Of a stretch of 47,016 bases of DNA, positions 7,520 through 16,025 are shown piece by piece (the first letter of the stretch is position 1; each line of letters starts with the position of its first letter). The translations under genes and the position numbers were made by a program. Under the pieces are notes generated by a model. That model had not been told where the DNA came from, did no database searches, and worked only from the letters and a program-made list of their open reading frames with translations. The stretch comes from Pseudomonas cuatrocienegasensis (GTDB taxonomy: Bacteria; Pseudomonadota; Gammaproteobacteria; Pseudomonadales; Pseudomonadaceae), in the NCBI RefSeq assembly GCF_900110925.1, contig NZ_FOFP01000021.1, positions 1 through 47,016 on the forward strand. Direction: 5' to 3'.

Positions 7520-8841
7520 GCCCCAATGAATGGCTGGCTATCCTGATGGTCTTCGCCTTTTTCTCGATGATGATGGTCGGCGTACCGGTGGCCATTTCCC
7601 TGGCCGTGTCCGGTTTCGCTGCCGGCCTGATCGGCTTCGGCCCTATGCTCTTCAGCCTGCTGCCGGCGCGCATGTTCGGTGTGGTCAGCAACTACACACT
7701 GCTGGCGATACCGCTGTTTACCTTTATGGGGGTGATGCTGGAGAAATCCAAAGTCGCCGAAGACATGCTGGAGACGGTCGGCCAGGCCATGGGCGGCCTG
7801 AACGGCGGCATGGGCCTGGCTATCGTGTTGGTCGGCGTGTTGCTCGGTGCCTCCACCGGTATCGTCGGCGCCACCGTGGTGACTATCGGCCTGCTGACCC
7901 TGCCGGTGCTACTGCGCCGCGGCTACAAACCCAGCGTGGCCTGCGGCACCATCTGCGCATCCGGCACCCTGGGGCAGATCATTCCGCCGAGCCTGGTGCT
8001 GATCCTCCTGGCCGATATCCTCGGCGAATCGGTCGGTTCGATCTTCGCCGCGGCTTTTATCCCCAGCCTGATGCTCGCTGGCGTCTACGTCGTCTATATG
8101 CTGCTGCTCGGCTGGCTGCGCCCGCAGTGGGTACCGGCGATTCCAGCCGCAGAGCGTGCCCTGCTGAGCCGCAAACAACTGTGGAAGAACATCGCCAAAT
8201 CGGTCCTGCCGCCGCTGCTGCTGGTGGTCTGCGTGCTCGGCTCGATCATCGGCGGCCTGGCCGCACCCACCGAAGCAGCCTCAATCGGTGCGCTGGGCGC
8301 GCTGCTTATCGCCGGCTGCGCCGGGCGCCTGAACCGCGACACGCTCAAGCAGACCCTGCACGGCACCCTGAGCATCAGCGCGATGATCTTCCTCATCCTG
8401 CTCTGCTCGCAGCCGTTCTCCCTGGCCTTTCGCGGCCTGGGCGGCGAAGCGCTGGTGCATGACCTGTTCAGCCTGCTGCCGGGCGGTGAGTTGGGGGCAA
8501 TCCTGTTCCTGATGGTGCTGCTGTTCGTGCTGGGTTTCTTCCTGGAGTGGATCGAGATTTCCTACATCGCCCTGCCGATGTTCCTGCCGGTATTCATGGG
8601 CTACGGCACCGACATGGTCTGGCTGGCGATTCTGGTCGCGCTGAACCTGCAGATGTCGTTCCTCACGCCGCCGTTCGGCTGGGCGCTGTTCTTCCTCAAG
8701 GGCGTCGCGCCGCCAGGTATCAGCACCAAGGACATCTACATCGGTGCACTGCCGTTCGTCGGCCTGCAAATGCTCGCGGTGGCCCTGGTATTCGCCTTCC
8801 CCACCCTGGCGACCTGGCTGCCCAACGCCATCGGCTGGTAA
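7516..8841 (+). CDS. dctM: TRAP transporter large permease (DctM)
   Basis: A 441-residue inner-membrane protein with about twelve hydrophobic segments. Family landmarks include MMVGVPVAISLAVSGFAAG near residue 20, LLGASTGIVGATVVTIGLL near 112, CASGTLGQIIPPSLVLILLAD near 152 and SFLTPPFGWALFFLKGVAP near 380. These are the ion- and substrate-conducting elements of DctM. Length is normal. ATG at 7516 overlaps the dctQ stop. The gene is followed after 21 bases by the TauE/SafE gene, so all five genes should share one transcript. Confidence 0.92.
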   Translation: MSPNEWLAILMVFAFFSMMMVGVPVAISLAVSGFAAGLIGFGPMLFSLLPARMFGVVSNYTLLAIPLFTFMGVMLEKSKVAEDMLETVGQAMGGLNGGMGLAIVLVGVLLGASTGIVGATVVTIGLLTLPVLLRRGYKPSVACGTICASGTLGQIIPPSLVLILLADILGESVGSIFAAAFIPSLMLAGVYVVYMLLLGWLRPQWVPAIPAAERALLSRKQLWKNIAKSVLPPLLLVVCVLGSIIGGLAAPTEAASIGALGALLIAGCAGRLNRDTLKQTLHGTLSISAMIFLILLCSQPFSLAFRGLGGEALVHDLFSLLPGGELGAILFLMVLLFVLGFFLEWIEISYIALPMFLPVFMGYGTDMVWLAILVALNLQMSFLTPPFGWALFFLKGVAPPGISTKDIYIGALPFVGLQMLAVALVFAFPTLATWLPNAIGW

Positions 8842-8862
8842 CCCTTACATAAGAGAACGCTT

Positions 8863-9699
8863 ATGGAATTTTTCTCTGCCTACAGCCCGCTGTGGCTGGC
8901 CGGGCTGGTCTGCGCCCTGCTGCTGACCGGCGCGGTGGCTGGCATCCTCGCCGGCCTGCTCGGTGTCGGTGGCGGTATCGTCATCGTGCCGGTGCTGTAC
9001 CACCTGTTCACCCTGCTCGGTATCGACCCCGAGGTGCGCATGCACGTCGCGGTCGGCACCTCGCTGGCGGCCATCGTGCCGACCTCGATCATCTCCGCCA
9101 GGGCGCACTACAAACGCGGCGGGCTCAAGCCGGAACTGCTCAAGCCGCTTATCCCCGGCACCCTGGTCGGCGTGCTGATCGGTGCGCTGCTCAGCGGCTA
9201 CCTGAGCGGTCAGGTGCTGGCGGCGATCTTCGCCGTGATCGCCCTATTGGTGGCGCTGAACATGGCGGTCGAGCGCAACCTGAGCCTGCGTGACGGCCTG
9301 CCCGGTAAAGCCGGCACCGGTGTGCTCGGGGTGTTTATCGGCAGCCTGTCGACCCTGATGGGCATTGGCGGCGGCACCCTCAGCGTGCCGATCCTCAACG
9401 CCTGCCGCACGCCCATGCACATTGCCGTGGGCACCGGTGCCGCGCTGGGCGTGGTGATCAGCCTGCCCGGCGCCCTGGCCTACCTGATCAACGGCCTGGG
9501 CGCGGACAACCTGCCACCGGCCACCCTGGGCTACGTCAACCTGCTCGGCCTGGCCATGATCGTGCCGGTGACCATGCTCACTGCACCCTGGGGCGCGCGC
9601 ATCGCCCATGCCATCAACGCGCGCCTGTTGCGCCGTCTGTTCGCCCTGTTTCTGGCCCTCACAGCAATTCGTATGCTGTTTGGCGCCTTTGCCCTCTGA
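8863..9699 (+). CDS. TauE/SafE-family sulfite/organosulfonate exporter-like permease
   Basis: A 278-residue membrane protein with about eight hydrophobic segments and the internal duplication of the TauE/SafE (DUF81) family. The glycine-rich repeats GLLGVGGGIVIVPVL (residues about 31-45) and MGIGGGTLSVPIL (about 165-177) are diagnostic. Family members export sulfite, sulfoacetate or related anions during organosulfur catabolism, though many are uncharacterised. It sits between the TRAP permease and a GGT-like enzyme with gaps of 21 and 9 bases. It may therefore export a product made from the imported compound, but that is inference from position. Confidence 0.88.
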   Translation: MEFFSAYSPLWLAGLVCALLLTGAVAGILAGLLGVGGGIVIVPVLYHLFTLLGIDPEVRMHVAVGTSLAAIVPTSIISARAHYKRGGLKPELLKPLIPGTLVGVLIGALLSGYLSGQVLAAIFAVIALLVALNMAVERNLSLRDGLPGKAGTGVLGVFIGSLSTLMGIGGGTLSVPILNACRTPMHIAVGTGAALGVVISLPGALAYLINGLGADNLPPATLGYVNLLGLAMIVPVTMLTAPWGARIAHAINARLLRRLFALFLALTAIRMLFGAFAL

Positions 9700-9708
9700 G
9701 GATCGACC

Positions 9709-11292
9709 ATGCTGAAAAGTACCCACGCCACCCGCGGCATGTTCGTCGCGCCCCATCACCTGGCCGCCCAGGCCGGCCGTGACGTGCTCAAGGCCGGTGG
9801 TAACGCCGTCGAGGCCATGGTGGCCGCCGCCGCCAGCATCGCTGTGGTCTACCCGCACATGAACGCCATTGGCGGTGACGGCTTCTGGCTGATCCACGAG
9901 CCGGGCAAAGCGCCGGTGGCCATCGACGCCTGCGGCAGCAGCGCAGCCCTGGCTGATCGCAGCTTCTACGCAGGCCTGGAGACCATCCCCAGCCGGGGCC
10001 CAACGGCAGCGTTGACCGTCGCCGGGACCATCGGCGGCTGGGCCAAGGCGCTGGAAGTCGCATCCGCATGGGGCACGCCGCTGCCGCTGCGCGACCTGCT
10101 CGCCGAGGCCATCGGCCAGGCGCGCAACGGCATCGTCGTCAGCCGCAGCCAGGCGCACCTGACGCGGGTCAAGTTCGAGGAACTCAAGGACGTGCCAGGC
10201 TTTGCCGACGTCTACCTGAGCGACGGCCAAGTGCCCGCCGAAGGCAGCCTGATGCAGCAGACCGCCCTGGGCGACACCCTGGCGCACCTGGCAGAAAAAG
10301 GCCTGGATGACTTCTATCGCGGCGAGCTGGCCACGCGCATGGCCGCCGAGCTGGAGCAACTGGGCAGCCCGCTGCGCCTGGCCGACCTGCAGGGCTACCA
10401 GGCCCAAGTGGTCACCCCGCTGCAGGTGCGCCTGGGCGACGCCACGCTGTACAACATGCCGCCGCCAACCCAGGGCCTGGCTTCGCTGTTGATCCTTGGC
10501 GTGTTCGAGCGCCTCAAGGTCGCCGAGGCCGAAGGCTTCGCCCATGTGCATGGCCTGGTCGAATCGACCAAGCAGGCCTTTATGATCCGCGATCGGGTGG
10601 TCACCGACCCGCGCCGCGTACCGGCTGACCCGCAAGGTTTTCTCGCCCCCGACAACCTCGACGCCCTGGCGGCGGCGGTCGACCCTGACCGCGCCCTGGA
10701 ATGGCCGCGCCCGACTTCGCCCGGCGACACCATCTGGATGGGCTGCATCGACAACCAGGGCCGCGCGGTGAGCTTTATCCAGAGCGTGTACTGGGAGTTC
10801 GGCTCCGGCGTGGTGCTGCCGTCCAGCGGCGTGGCCTGGCAGAACCGTGGCATCAGCTTCTCCCTAGACCCGACCGCGCTGCAGGCGCTGGAACCGGGAC
10901 GCAAGCCGTTCCACACCCTCAACCCGGCCCTGGCGCTGTTCGACGACGGCCGCGTGCTGAGCTACGGCACCATGGGCGGCGAAGGCCAGCCGCAAACCCA
11001 GGCGGCGGTGTTCAGCCGCTACCGCCTGGGCAGCGACCTGCAGGCCGCCATCACCGCACCGCGCTGGCTGCTGGGGCGCACCTGGGGCGACGTCAGCACC
11101 AGCCTCAAGCTAGAGAACCGCTTCCCGGCCGAGCTGGTCGAGCAACTGCGCGCCGCCGGCCATGTGATCGAGGTGCTCGACGAAGCCTTCAGCGACACCA
11201 TGGGCCACGCCGGCGCGCTGCTGCGCCACCCCAGCGGCGTGCTCGAAGGCGCGGCGGACCCGCGCAGCGATGGCAGCGTTTGCGGTTTGTAA
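9709..11292 (+). CDS. Gamma-glutamyltransferase-family Ntn hydrolase, cytoplasmic
   Basis: A 527-residue protein of the GGT superfamily. The N-terminal half matches the large subunit (GGNAVEAMVAAAASIAVVYPHMNAIGGDGFW, then PSRGPTAALTVAGTIGGWAKAL). The expected self-processing nucleophile is Thr341 in SPGDTIWMGCID, and a small-subunit C-terminus follows (RKPFHTLNPALALF, YGTMGGEGQPQTQAAVF). Unlike classical periplasmic GGT there is no signal peptide, so it should act in the cytoplasm. It is nine bases after the TauE gene with GAGGA before ATG, the last gene of the operon. A cytoplasmic GGT behind a TRAP importer suggests hydrolysis of an imported gamma-glutamyl or related amide. The substrate is unknown; oxamate- or cephalosporin-acylase-like relatives also belong to this superfamily. 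Confidence 0.85.
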   Translation: MLKSTHATRGMFVAPHHLAAQAGRDVLKAGGNAVEAMVAAAASIAVVYPHMNAIGGDGFWLIHEPGKAPVAIDACGSSAALADRSFYAGLETIPSRGPTAALTVAGTIGGWAKALEVASAWGTPLPLRDLLAEAIGQARNGIVVSRSQAHLTRVKFEELKDVPGFADVYLSDGQVPAEGSLMQQTALGDTLAHLAEKGLDDFYRGELATRMAAELEQLGSPLRLADLQGYQAQVVTPLQVRLGDATLYNMPPPTQGLASLLILGVFERLKVAEAEGFAHVHGLVESTKQAFMIRDRVVTDPRRVPADPQGFLAPDNLDALAAAVDPDRALEWPRPTSPGDTIWMGCIDNQGRAVSFIQSVYWEFGSGVVLPSSGVAWQNRGISFSLDPTALQALEPGRKPFHTLNPALALFDDGRVLSYGTMGGEGQPQTQAAVFSRYRLGSDLQAAITAPRWLLGRTWGDVSTSLKLENRFPAELVEQLRAAGHVIEVLDEAFSDTMGHAGALLRHPSGVLEGAADPRSDGSVCGL

Positions 11293-11321
11293 AAACCCTG
11301 TGCGAGCCATAACGCACACCT

Positions 11322-11411
11322 GTAGGAGCCCCGCCTCGGGGCGAAGCGATTGCAGCCATTCAGTGAAACCGATGGTGTACACCGCATTCGTCGCGGGGCG
11401 CGACTCCTACA
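11322..11411. repeat. Inverted REP pair
   Basis: gtaggagccccgcctcggggcgaagcg and cgtcgcggggcgcgactcctac face each other. The pair sits between the convergent GGT-like and RidA genes and probably forms the transcript 3' ends for both. It is the best intact copy for judging the IS110-disrupted REP at 386. Confidence 0.8.
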
Positions 11412-11418
11412 ACAGGCC

Positions 11419-11814
11419 CTATGGCCGACGCGCAATAAAGTCGATTTCCACCAGGGCATGGCGCGCCAGCCCGGTGGTGCCAATGCAGGTGCGCGCCGGG
11501 CGTTTGCCTTCGGGGAAATAGCTGGCGTAGACCGCATTGAAGCGCTCGTAGTCGCCATAGAAATCGGTGAGAAACGCCCGCGCCGAGACCACGTTTTCCA
11601 AACCCAGACCGAGACCTTTCAAGACCACCAGCAGGTTGTCGAAGGTCTTGTGGGTTTGCGCCTCGATACCCTCGGGCAGGGGCGCGGACTCGTTACCCGG
11701 ATCGATGGGCAACTGCCCGGTGACAAACACCCAGCCGTCGGCTTCGCAAGCGTGGGAAAAGGGTGCAACCGGCGCCGGGGCAGCGGCGAACATGTGGTAT
11801 TCAGGCAACGACAT
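11419..11814 (-). CDS. RidA-family protein (reactive enamine/imine deaminase-like)
   Basis: A 131-residue RidA/YjgF/UK114 protein. Visible signatures are GWVFVTGQLPIDP near residue 27 and the C-terminal ARHALVEIDFIA, with the arginine that binds the substrate carboxylate in RidA. Such proteins hydrolyse 2-aminoacrylate and other reactive imines from amino-acid catabolism, and some subgroups have narrower pathway roles. ATG at 11814 has GGAG six bases upstream; a further-upstream start would add a non-conserved leader. It is convergent with the GGT gene and codirectional, after a 63-bp gap, with the glutaminase gene, suggesting a shared nitrogen-metabolism transcript. Confidence 0.88.
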   Translation of the reverse strand: MSLPEYHMFAAAPAPVAPFSHACEADGWVFVTGQLPIDPGNESAPLPEGIEAQTHKTFDNLLVVLKGLGLGLENVVSARAFLTDFYGDYERFNAVYASYFPEGKRPARTCIGTTGLARHALVEIDFIARRP

Positions 11815-11877
11815 AAGCACTCCAGGGCTGATCAACGGGCATCGGCGCAGCACTGCACCGGCCCCTGTGACCATACC

Positions 11878-12786
11878 TCAGAATACCGACCAGCCAATGC
11901 GTTCGCTGAGCAATTCCAGCGCCTTGATCCCCGCCAGGGAGTTGCCCGCTGCGTTCAGCTCCGGCGACCACACGCAGACGCTGAACTGCCCCGGCACCAC
12001 CGCGATAATTCCGCCGCCCACGCCACTCTTGCCCGGCAGGCCGACGCGGTAGGCGAAGTTACCGGCCTCGTCGTACAGCCCGCTGGTGGCCATGATCGCG
12101 TTGACTTGCTTGCTCTGCCGCGCGCTGAGTATCTGCTGGCCGCTGTGCTTGCAGAAGCCGTCGTTGGCCAGAAAGCAGAACGCCCGCGCCAGGTCGGCGC
12201 AGCTCATGCGCAGCGCGCAGTAACTGAAGTAACTACGCAGCACCGCTTCCACATCGTTGTGGAAATTGCCGAACGACTGCATCAGGTAGGCCGCCGCGGC
12301 ATTGCGCGCGCGGTGCTGGTATTCCGACTCGGCCACGCGCCGGTCCACTACGATCTGCGGGTTACCGGCCAGGCGCCGGACAAAATCGCGCATCGATAAT
12401 ACCGGCGCGGCAAAGCGCGACTGGTTGATGTCGCAGATCACCAAGGCACCGGCATTGATAAACGGATTGCGCGGCTTGCCACGCTCGAATTCCAGCTGCA
12501 CCAGGGAGTTGAACGGCTGACCGGAAGGCTCATGCCCCAGGCGCTGCCAGATGTCTTCACCGGAATGCTCGATGGCCTGCACCAGGCTGAACACCTTGGA
12601 GATGCTCTGCACGGAAAACGGCGTGTGCGCATCACCGGCGCAGTACAGCTCGCCGTCGTTGCTGTACACCGCAATGCCCAGCTGGTTGGCCGGCACGTCG
12701 GCCAGCGCCGGGATGTAATCGGCCACCTTGCCCTGCCCGATCAGCGGGCGGACCTGGTCAAGAATTTCAGTCAACAGTGCTTGCAT
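11878..12786 (-). CDS. glsA: Glutaminase
   Basis: A 302-residue serine-dependent glutaminase of the beta-lactamase-like fold, converting L-glutamine to glutamate and ammonia in the cytoplasm. The catalytic Ser61-x-x-Lys64 is visible in FSVQSISKVF. NPFINAGALV, NAAAAYLMQSFGNF and the C-terminal VGLPGKSGVGGGIIAVVP are further family hallmarks. Length agrees with E. coli GlsA/GlsB (about 308-310). ATG at 12786 is preferred over a TTG six codons earlier, although neither has a strong ribosome-binding site. RidA lies downstream and homocysteine methyltransferase upstream on the same strand. Confidence 0.93.
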   Translation of the reverse strand: MQALLTEILDQVRPLIGQGKVADYIPALADVPANQLGIAVYSNDGELYCAGDAHTPFSVQSISKVFSLVQAIEHSGEDIWQRLGHEPSGQPFNSLVQLEFERGKPRNPFINAGALVICDINQSRFAAPVLSMRDFVRRLAGNPQIVVDRRVAESEYQHRARNAAAAYLMQSFGNFHNDVEAVLRSYFSYCALRMSCADLARAFCFLANDGFCKHSGQQILSARQSKQVNAIMATSGLYDEAGNFAYRVGLPGKSGVGGGIIAVVPGQFSVCVWSPELNAAGNSLAGIKALELLSERIGWSVF

Positions 12787-12875
12787 GTTCAGGCTCGCGA
12801 GCAACCCCGGACGGCGTCCGGGCAGTGCCTGCTAGACGCACGGCGCCGGCGACAAAGCACAGCGCCGCGCACTGC

Positions 12876-13775
12876 TTAGCGCAGGCGCTCGGCCAACACC
12901 GTTATATGCTCCGGACCGATGCCACAGCAGCCGCCCAGGTGGCTGGCGCCGCGCGCACGCCAGTCGGCGGCCCACTGCAGGTAGCCGGGCGGGTCGAGGT
13001 CGTCGCGCAGCGGGTCGAGGCCGTCGTTGGCGGTGGCTTCTTTCGGTTGCGGCGGGAAGGCGTTGGCGTAGGCGCCGATGGCGACCTGCACGCCCAGGCG
13101 GGCGAAGGTCTCACGCGCTGCATCGATGGCCCCGCCGATCACTTCCGGCTGGCTGCAGTTGAACAGCAGCACCTCGACACCCAGCTCAGCAGCCACCGCC
13201 GCAGCCTCGGCCACCGGCTCGCCGGAGCGCAGGCGTGGCACCTCGTCAGTGTCTTCATCCTGCAGGGTGAACGACAGCCAGAAGGGTTTGCCATCGGCCG
13301 GCAAGCCGGCGCGGATGGCCCGTGCTTCGGCCGTGGCGCTCTGGGTTTCCGCCAGCCACAGGTCAACGTGGGGCGCCAGGCCGGCCACCAACGGAGCGAG
13401 CACTTCATTCACCCGGGCCGCGTCGAACAGGTCCGGGCGGTAGGAGCCGAACAGCGGCGGCAGCGAGCCGGCGACCCGCACCTGACCATCCGCGGCATCG
13501 GCGGCCTGACGCGCCAGGCGCCCGGCGGTGTCAGCCAAACCTTGGCCTTCAGCGGCAAAGCGCGCCTCGCCAATGTGGAACGGCACCACCGCATAACTGT
13601 TGCTGGTGATCACCTGGGCACCCGCGGCGATATAGGCCGCATGCACCGCCACCACCTGCTCAGGGGCCTCGCTCAGGGCCAGGGCCGACCACTCGGGCTG
13701 GCGAAAAGGCGCCCCACGGCGTTGCAGTTCACGGCCCATGCCACCGTCGAGAATGACTACCGAATTTGCGCTCAT
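12876..13775 (-). CDS. mmuM: Homocysteine S-methyltransferase family protein
   Basis: A 299-residue zinc enzyme transferring a methyl group from S-methylmethionine (or a betaine-like donor) to homocysteine, giving methionine. Zinc ligands are Cys207 (LLFNCSQP) and the Cys283-Cys284 pair in GGCCG near the C-terminus. The N-terminus has the barrel start ILDGGMGREL. ATG at 13775 gives the family start; an upstream in-frame start would add twelve unrelated residues. It is divergent across 111 bp from an amino-acid ABC binding protein. This arrangement resembles an S-methylmethionine salvage unit, so the symbol is tentative. S-methylmethionine as substrate is inferred from context. Confidence 0.82.
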   Translation of the reverse strand: MSANSVVILDGGMGRELQRRGAPFRQPEWSALALSEAPEQVVAVHAAYIAAGAQVITSNSYAVVPFHIGEARFAAEGQGLADTAGRLARQAADAADGQVRVAGSLPPLFGSYRPDLFDAARVNEVLAPLVAGLAPHVDLWLAETQSATAEARAIRAGLPADGKPFWLSFTLQDEDTDEVPRLRSGEPVAEAAAVAAELGVEVLLFNCSQPEVIGGAIDAARETFARLGVQVAIGAYANAFPPQPKEATANDGLDPLRDDLDPPGYLQWAADWRARGASHLGGCCGIGPEHITVLAERLR

Positions 13776-13886
13776 ATGCTGCCTGCTTATATGTTTATGA
13801 AAAAAACTCACTATCAGAGCGTTCTCTATAACTATTTAATACGCCCGCCTCGGCGCTCCACAACCACTTTCGTACCAGGGATTCCC

Positions 13887-14708
13887 ATGAAACTGCACAC
13901 GCTACTGGCCTTGGGCCTCACCGTACTGGCTGCATCCACCCAGGCCCTGGCCGGCGCCACCCTGGATCGCGTCGAAAAAAACCAGGAAGTGGTCAGCGTG
14001 CTGATGGAGAGCTACCCGCCGTTTTCCTTCCTCAACGAGCAGAACCAGCTCGACGGTTTCGACGTTGACGTGGCCAAGGCCTTCGCCGAAAAGCTGGGCG
14101 TCAAGGTGCGCTTCGAGACACCGTCCTGGGACGTGATCGCCGCCGGCCGCTGGGGTGGCCGTTATGACATCTGCATCTGCTCGATGACCCCGAGCAAGGC
14201 GCGCGCCGAAGTCTTCGACTTCCCGGTGCAGTACTACGCCTCGCCGGCAGTGATCGTGGTGCACAAGGACCAGCAGGCCATCAACTCGGCCAAAGACCTC
14301 AGCGGCAAGAAAGTTGGCCTGGTCAGCGCGTCCAGCTACGAAAGCTACGTGAACAAGAACCTGGTCATCGAAGGCGCTGAAGACACCCAGCTGGAATTCC
14401 CCTTCGACAACGTCCAGGCCGCGCCTTACGACTCCGATAACGTGGCCTTCCAGGACCTGGCCCTGGGCGCCGGCGTACGCCTGGACGCGATGATCACCAA
14501 CCTGGTCAGCGCCCAGCCGCGCCTGGATCAGGACGGCCGCTTCAAGCTGGCCGGCGCGCCGCTGTATGCCGAGCCCAACTCGGTGGCGATCGAGAAAGGC
14601 GATGCCGAGTGGGACGCCAAGGTCCGTGCGGTATTCGCCGAGCTGAAAGCCGACGGCACCCTCAGCGCCCTGTCGCAGAAATGGATCGGCGCCGACATCA
14701 CTCAATGA
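13887..14708 (+). CDS. Amino-acid ABC transporter, periplasmic binding protein
   Basis: A 273-residue family 3 (His/Glu/Gln-type) solute-binding protein. It has a Sec signal peptide (residues about 1-23, cleaved after ALA-GA) and the ligand-binding pattern MESYPPFSFLNEQNQLDGFDVDVAKAFAEKLG. ATG at 13887 has CAGGG seven bases upstream. Its stop overlaps the start of the permease gene (ATGA), so the two are translationally coupled. It lies divergent from the homocysteine methyltransferase gene, suggesting a methylated sulfur amino acid as ligand, but the binding site cannot be read precisely by eye. Confidence 0.88.
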   Translation: MKLHTLLALGLTVLAASTQALAGATLDRVEKNQEVVSVLMESYPPFSFLNEQNQLDGFDVDVAKAFAEKLGVKVRFETPSWDVIAAGRWGGRYDICICSMTPSKARAEVFDFPVQYYASPAVIVVHKDQQAINSAKDLSGKKVGLVSASSYESYVNKNLVIEGAEDTQLEFPFDNVQAAPYDSDNVAFQDLALGAGVRLDAMITNLVSAQPRLDQDGRFKLAGAPLYAEPNSVAIEKGDAEWDAKVRAVFAELKADGTLSALSQKWIGADITQ

Positions 14709-15538
14709 GCCCCACCCCACAGTCGCCTCGCCCGGCCGAACCGCGCGAGGCCCCGCTGGCCCGCCTGTTCGGCTTTCGCACCCGCCTGTACCTGACCTGG
14801 GCGCTGATGCTCGCCCTGTGTGTGGCGTTCTTCCTGACCTTCGACCTGAAGTTCTCGATCATTCAGGAAAAGCTGCCGTTCCTGCTCGGCCTGCAACTGG
14901 CGCCCAACGGCTTCCTGCAGGGTGCGGCGCTGACCCTGTTCGTCTGCGTCTGCTCAATCTTCGCCTCCCTGGCCCTGGGCTTTGCCACCGCCCTGGCGCG
15001 GCTGTCGAGCAGCGCGGTGGCCTTTGGCATCGCCAGCTTCTACGCTTCGTTCTTTCGCGGCACGCCGCTGCTGATCCAGATCATGCTGATCTACCTCGGC
15101 CTGCCGCAGTTGGGCGTGGTGCCAGGCGCGATCACCGCCGGGGTGATTGCCCTGTCGCTGAACTACGGCGCTTACCTGAGCGAGATCTTCCGCGCCGGCA
15201 TCATCGGCGTACCCAAGGGCCAGCACGAAGCCTCCCTGGCGCTGGGCCTGAAACCGGCGGTAATCTTCTGGCGGGTGACCCTGCCGCAAGCCATGCGCAC
15301 CATCATCCCGCCGTCGGCCAACCAGTTCATTTCGATGCTCAAGGACTCTTCGCTGATCTCGGTGATGGGCGTCTGGGAAGTGATGTTCCTGGCGCAGTCC
15401 TACGGCCGTTCCTCGTACCGCTATATCGAGATGCTGACCACCGCAGCGGTGATCTACTGGCTGCTGTCGATTGGCCTGGAACTGCTCCAGGCCCGCCTCG
15501 AGCGGCATTACGGCAAGGCCTACCTGAACGCGCGTTAA
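14705..15538 (+). CDS. Amino-acid ABC transporter permease
   Basis: A 277-residue inner-membrane permease of the HisM/GlnP family. It has a hydrophilic N-terminal tail of about 25 residues, then five to six membrane segments. The ATPase-contacting EAA loop is at about 180-210 (GVPKGQHEASLALGLKPAVIFWRVTLPQAMRTIIPP). The start ATG overlaps the stop of the binding-protein gene. No ATPase gene follows; a REP pair does. The transporter must therefore borrow an ATPase encoded elsewhere, or the operon has lost it. A single permease gene implies a homodimer. Confidence 0.9.
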   Translation: MSPTPQSPRPAEPREAPLARLFGFRTRLYLTWALMLALCVAFFLTFDLKFSIIQEKLPFLLGLQLAPNGFLQGAALTLFVCVCSIFASLALGFATALARLSSSAVAFGIASFYASFFRGTPLLIQIMLIYLGLPQLGVVPGAITAGVIALSLNYGAYLSEIFRAGIIGVPKGQHEASLALGLKPAVIFWRVTLPQAMRTIIPPSANQFISMLKDSSLISVMGVWEVMFLAQSYGRSSYRYIEMLTTAAVIYWLLSIGLELLQARLERHYGKAYLNAR

Positions 15539-15562
15539 CATAGCGGCCCACATACCGAATCC

Positions 15563-15698
15563 GTAGGAGCGAATTTATTCGCGATGCTTTTGCTGTGTAG
15601 GCATAAACGAGCAATTGCAGGTATGTAGGCGCTAAAAAAGGTGTCCAGCCTTATACCCGCGAAATGCGTGACAGCATCGCGAATAAATTCGCTCCTAC
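15563..15698. repeat. Perfect 26-bp inverted REP pair
   Basis: 15563-15588 (gtaggagcgaatttattcgcg...) is the exact reverse complement of 15673-15698, spaced 84 bp. This is a different REP family from that at 11322: its core is gaatttattcgcg rather than cccgcctcggggcg. It separates the convergent ABC permease and sbtB genes. Confidence 0.85.
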
Positions 15699-15721
15699 AG
15701 TCGCGCGTAGCGCTCAGCCCG

Positions 15722-16024
15722 CTAGAACTTCTCCGGGCGCAGCACTTCCACCTGCGACAGGTAACAGACCATCGCGTAGTCCGCGTAATACTGCGCCTGC
15801 AGATGGCTGGCGATGCGCTCGGCCAGCTCACGGTTGCAGATGATCTCCAGGCGGATATTGCCCTCGGCCTCCCAGCCGGCGCTGCGCACGCCACGGCCGC
15901 CGCGGCCACGGGCGTCGGAAATGGTCCAGCCAGGGGCGCCGAGCTGTTCCAGGTCGGTGACCAGCTTCTTCTCCAGCGCCGCTTCGGCGATCACGGTCAA
16001 CAGGCTGCGGGTGTGTGCGTTCAT
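15722..16024 (-). CDS. sbtB: PII-like protein SbtB (partner of the bicarbonate transporter)
   Basis: A 100-residue protein of the PII superfamily: the ferredoxin-like strands and T-loop region (SDARGRGGRGVRSAGW, about 36-51) are followed by NIRLEIICNRELAERIASHL. In cyanobacteria SbtB binds adenyl nucleotides including cAMP and regulates SbtA. The gene starts one base after the sbtA stop on the same strand, the standard sbtA-sbtB arrangement. The T-loop here is arginine- and glycine-rich. Function in a heterotroph is likely control of bicarbonate uptake by energy or cAMP state. Confidence 0.85.
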   Translation of the reverse strand: MNAHTRSLLTVIAEAALEKKLVTDLEQLGAPGWTISDARGRGGRGVRSAGWEAEGNIRLEIICNRELAERIASHLQAQYYADYAMVCYLSQVEVLRPEKF

Positions 16025-16025
16025 C

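Noticed and set aside
13776..13886. Search for a SAM or other methionine riboswitch between the methyltransferase and ABC genes
   Set aside because: The 111-bp divergent gap shows no conserved riboswitch helices and is too short for one in either direction plus promoters.
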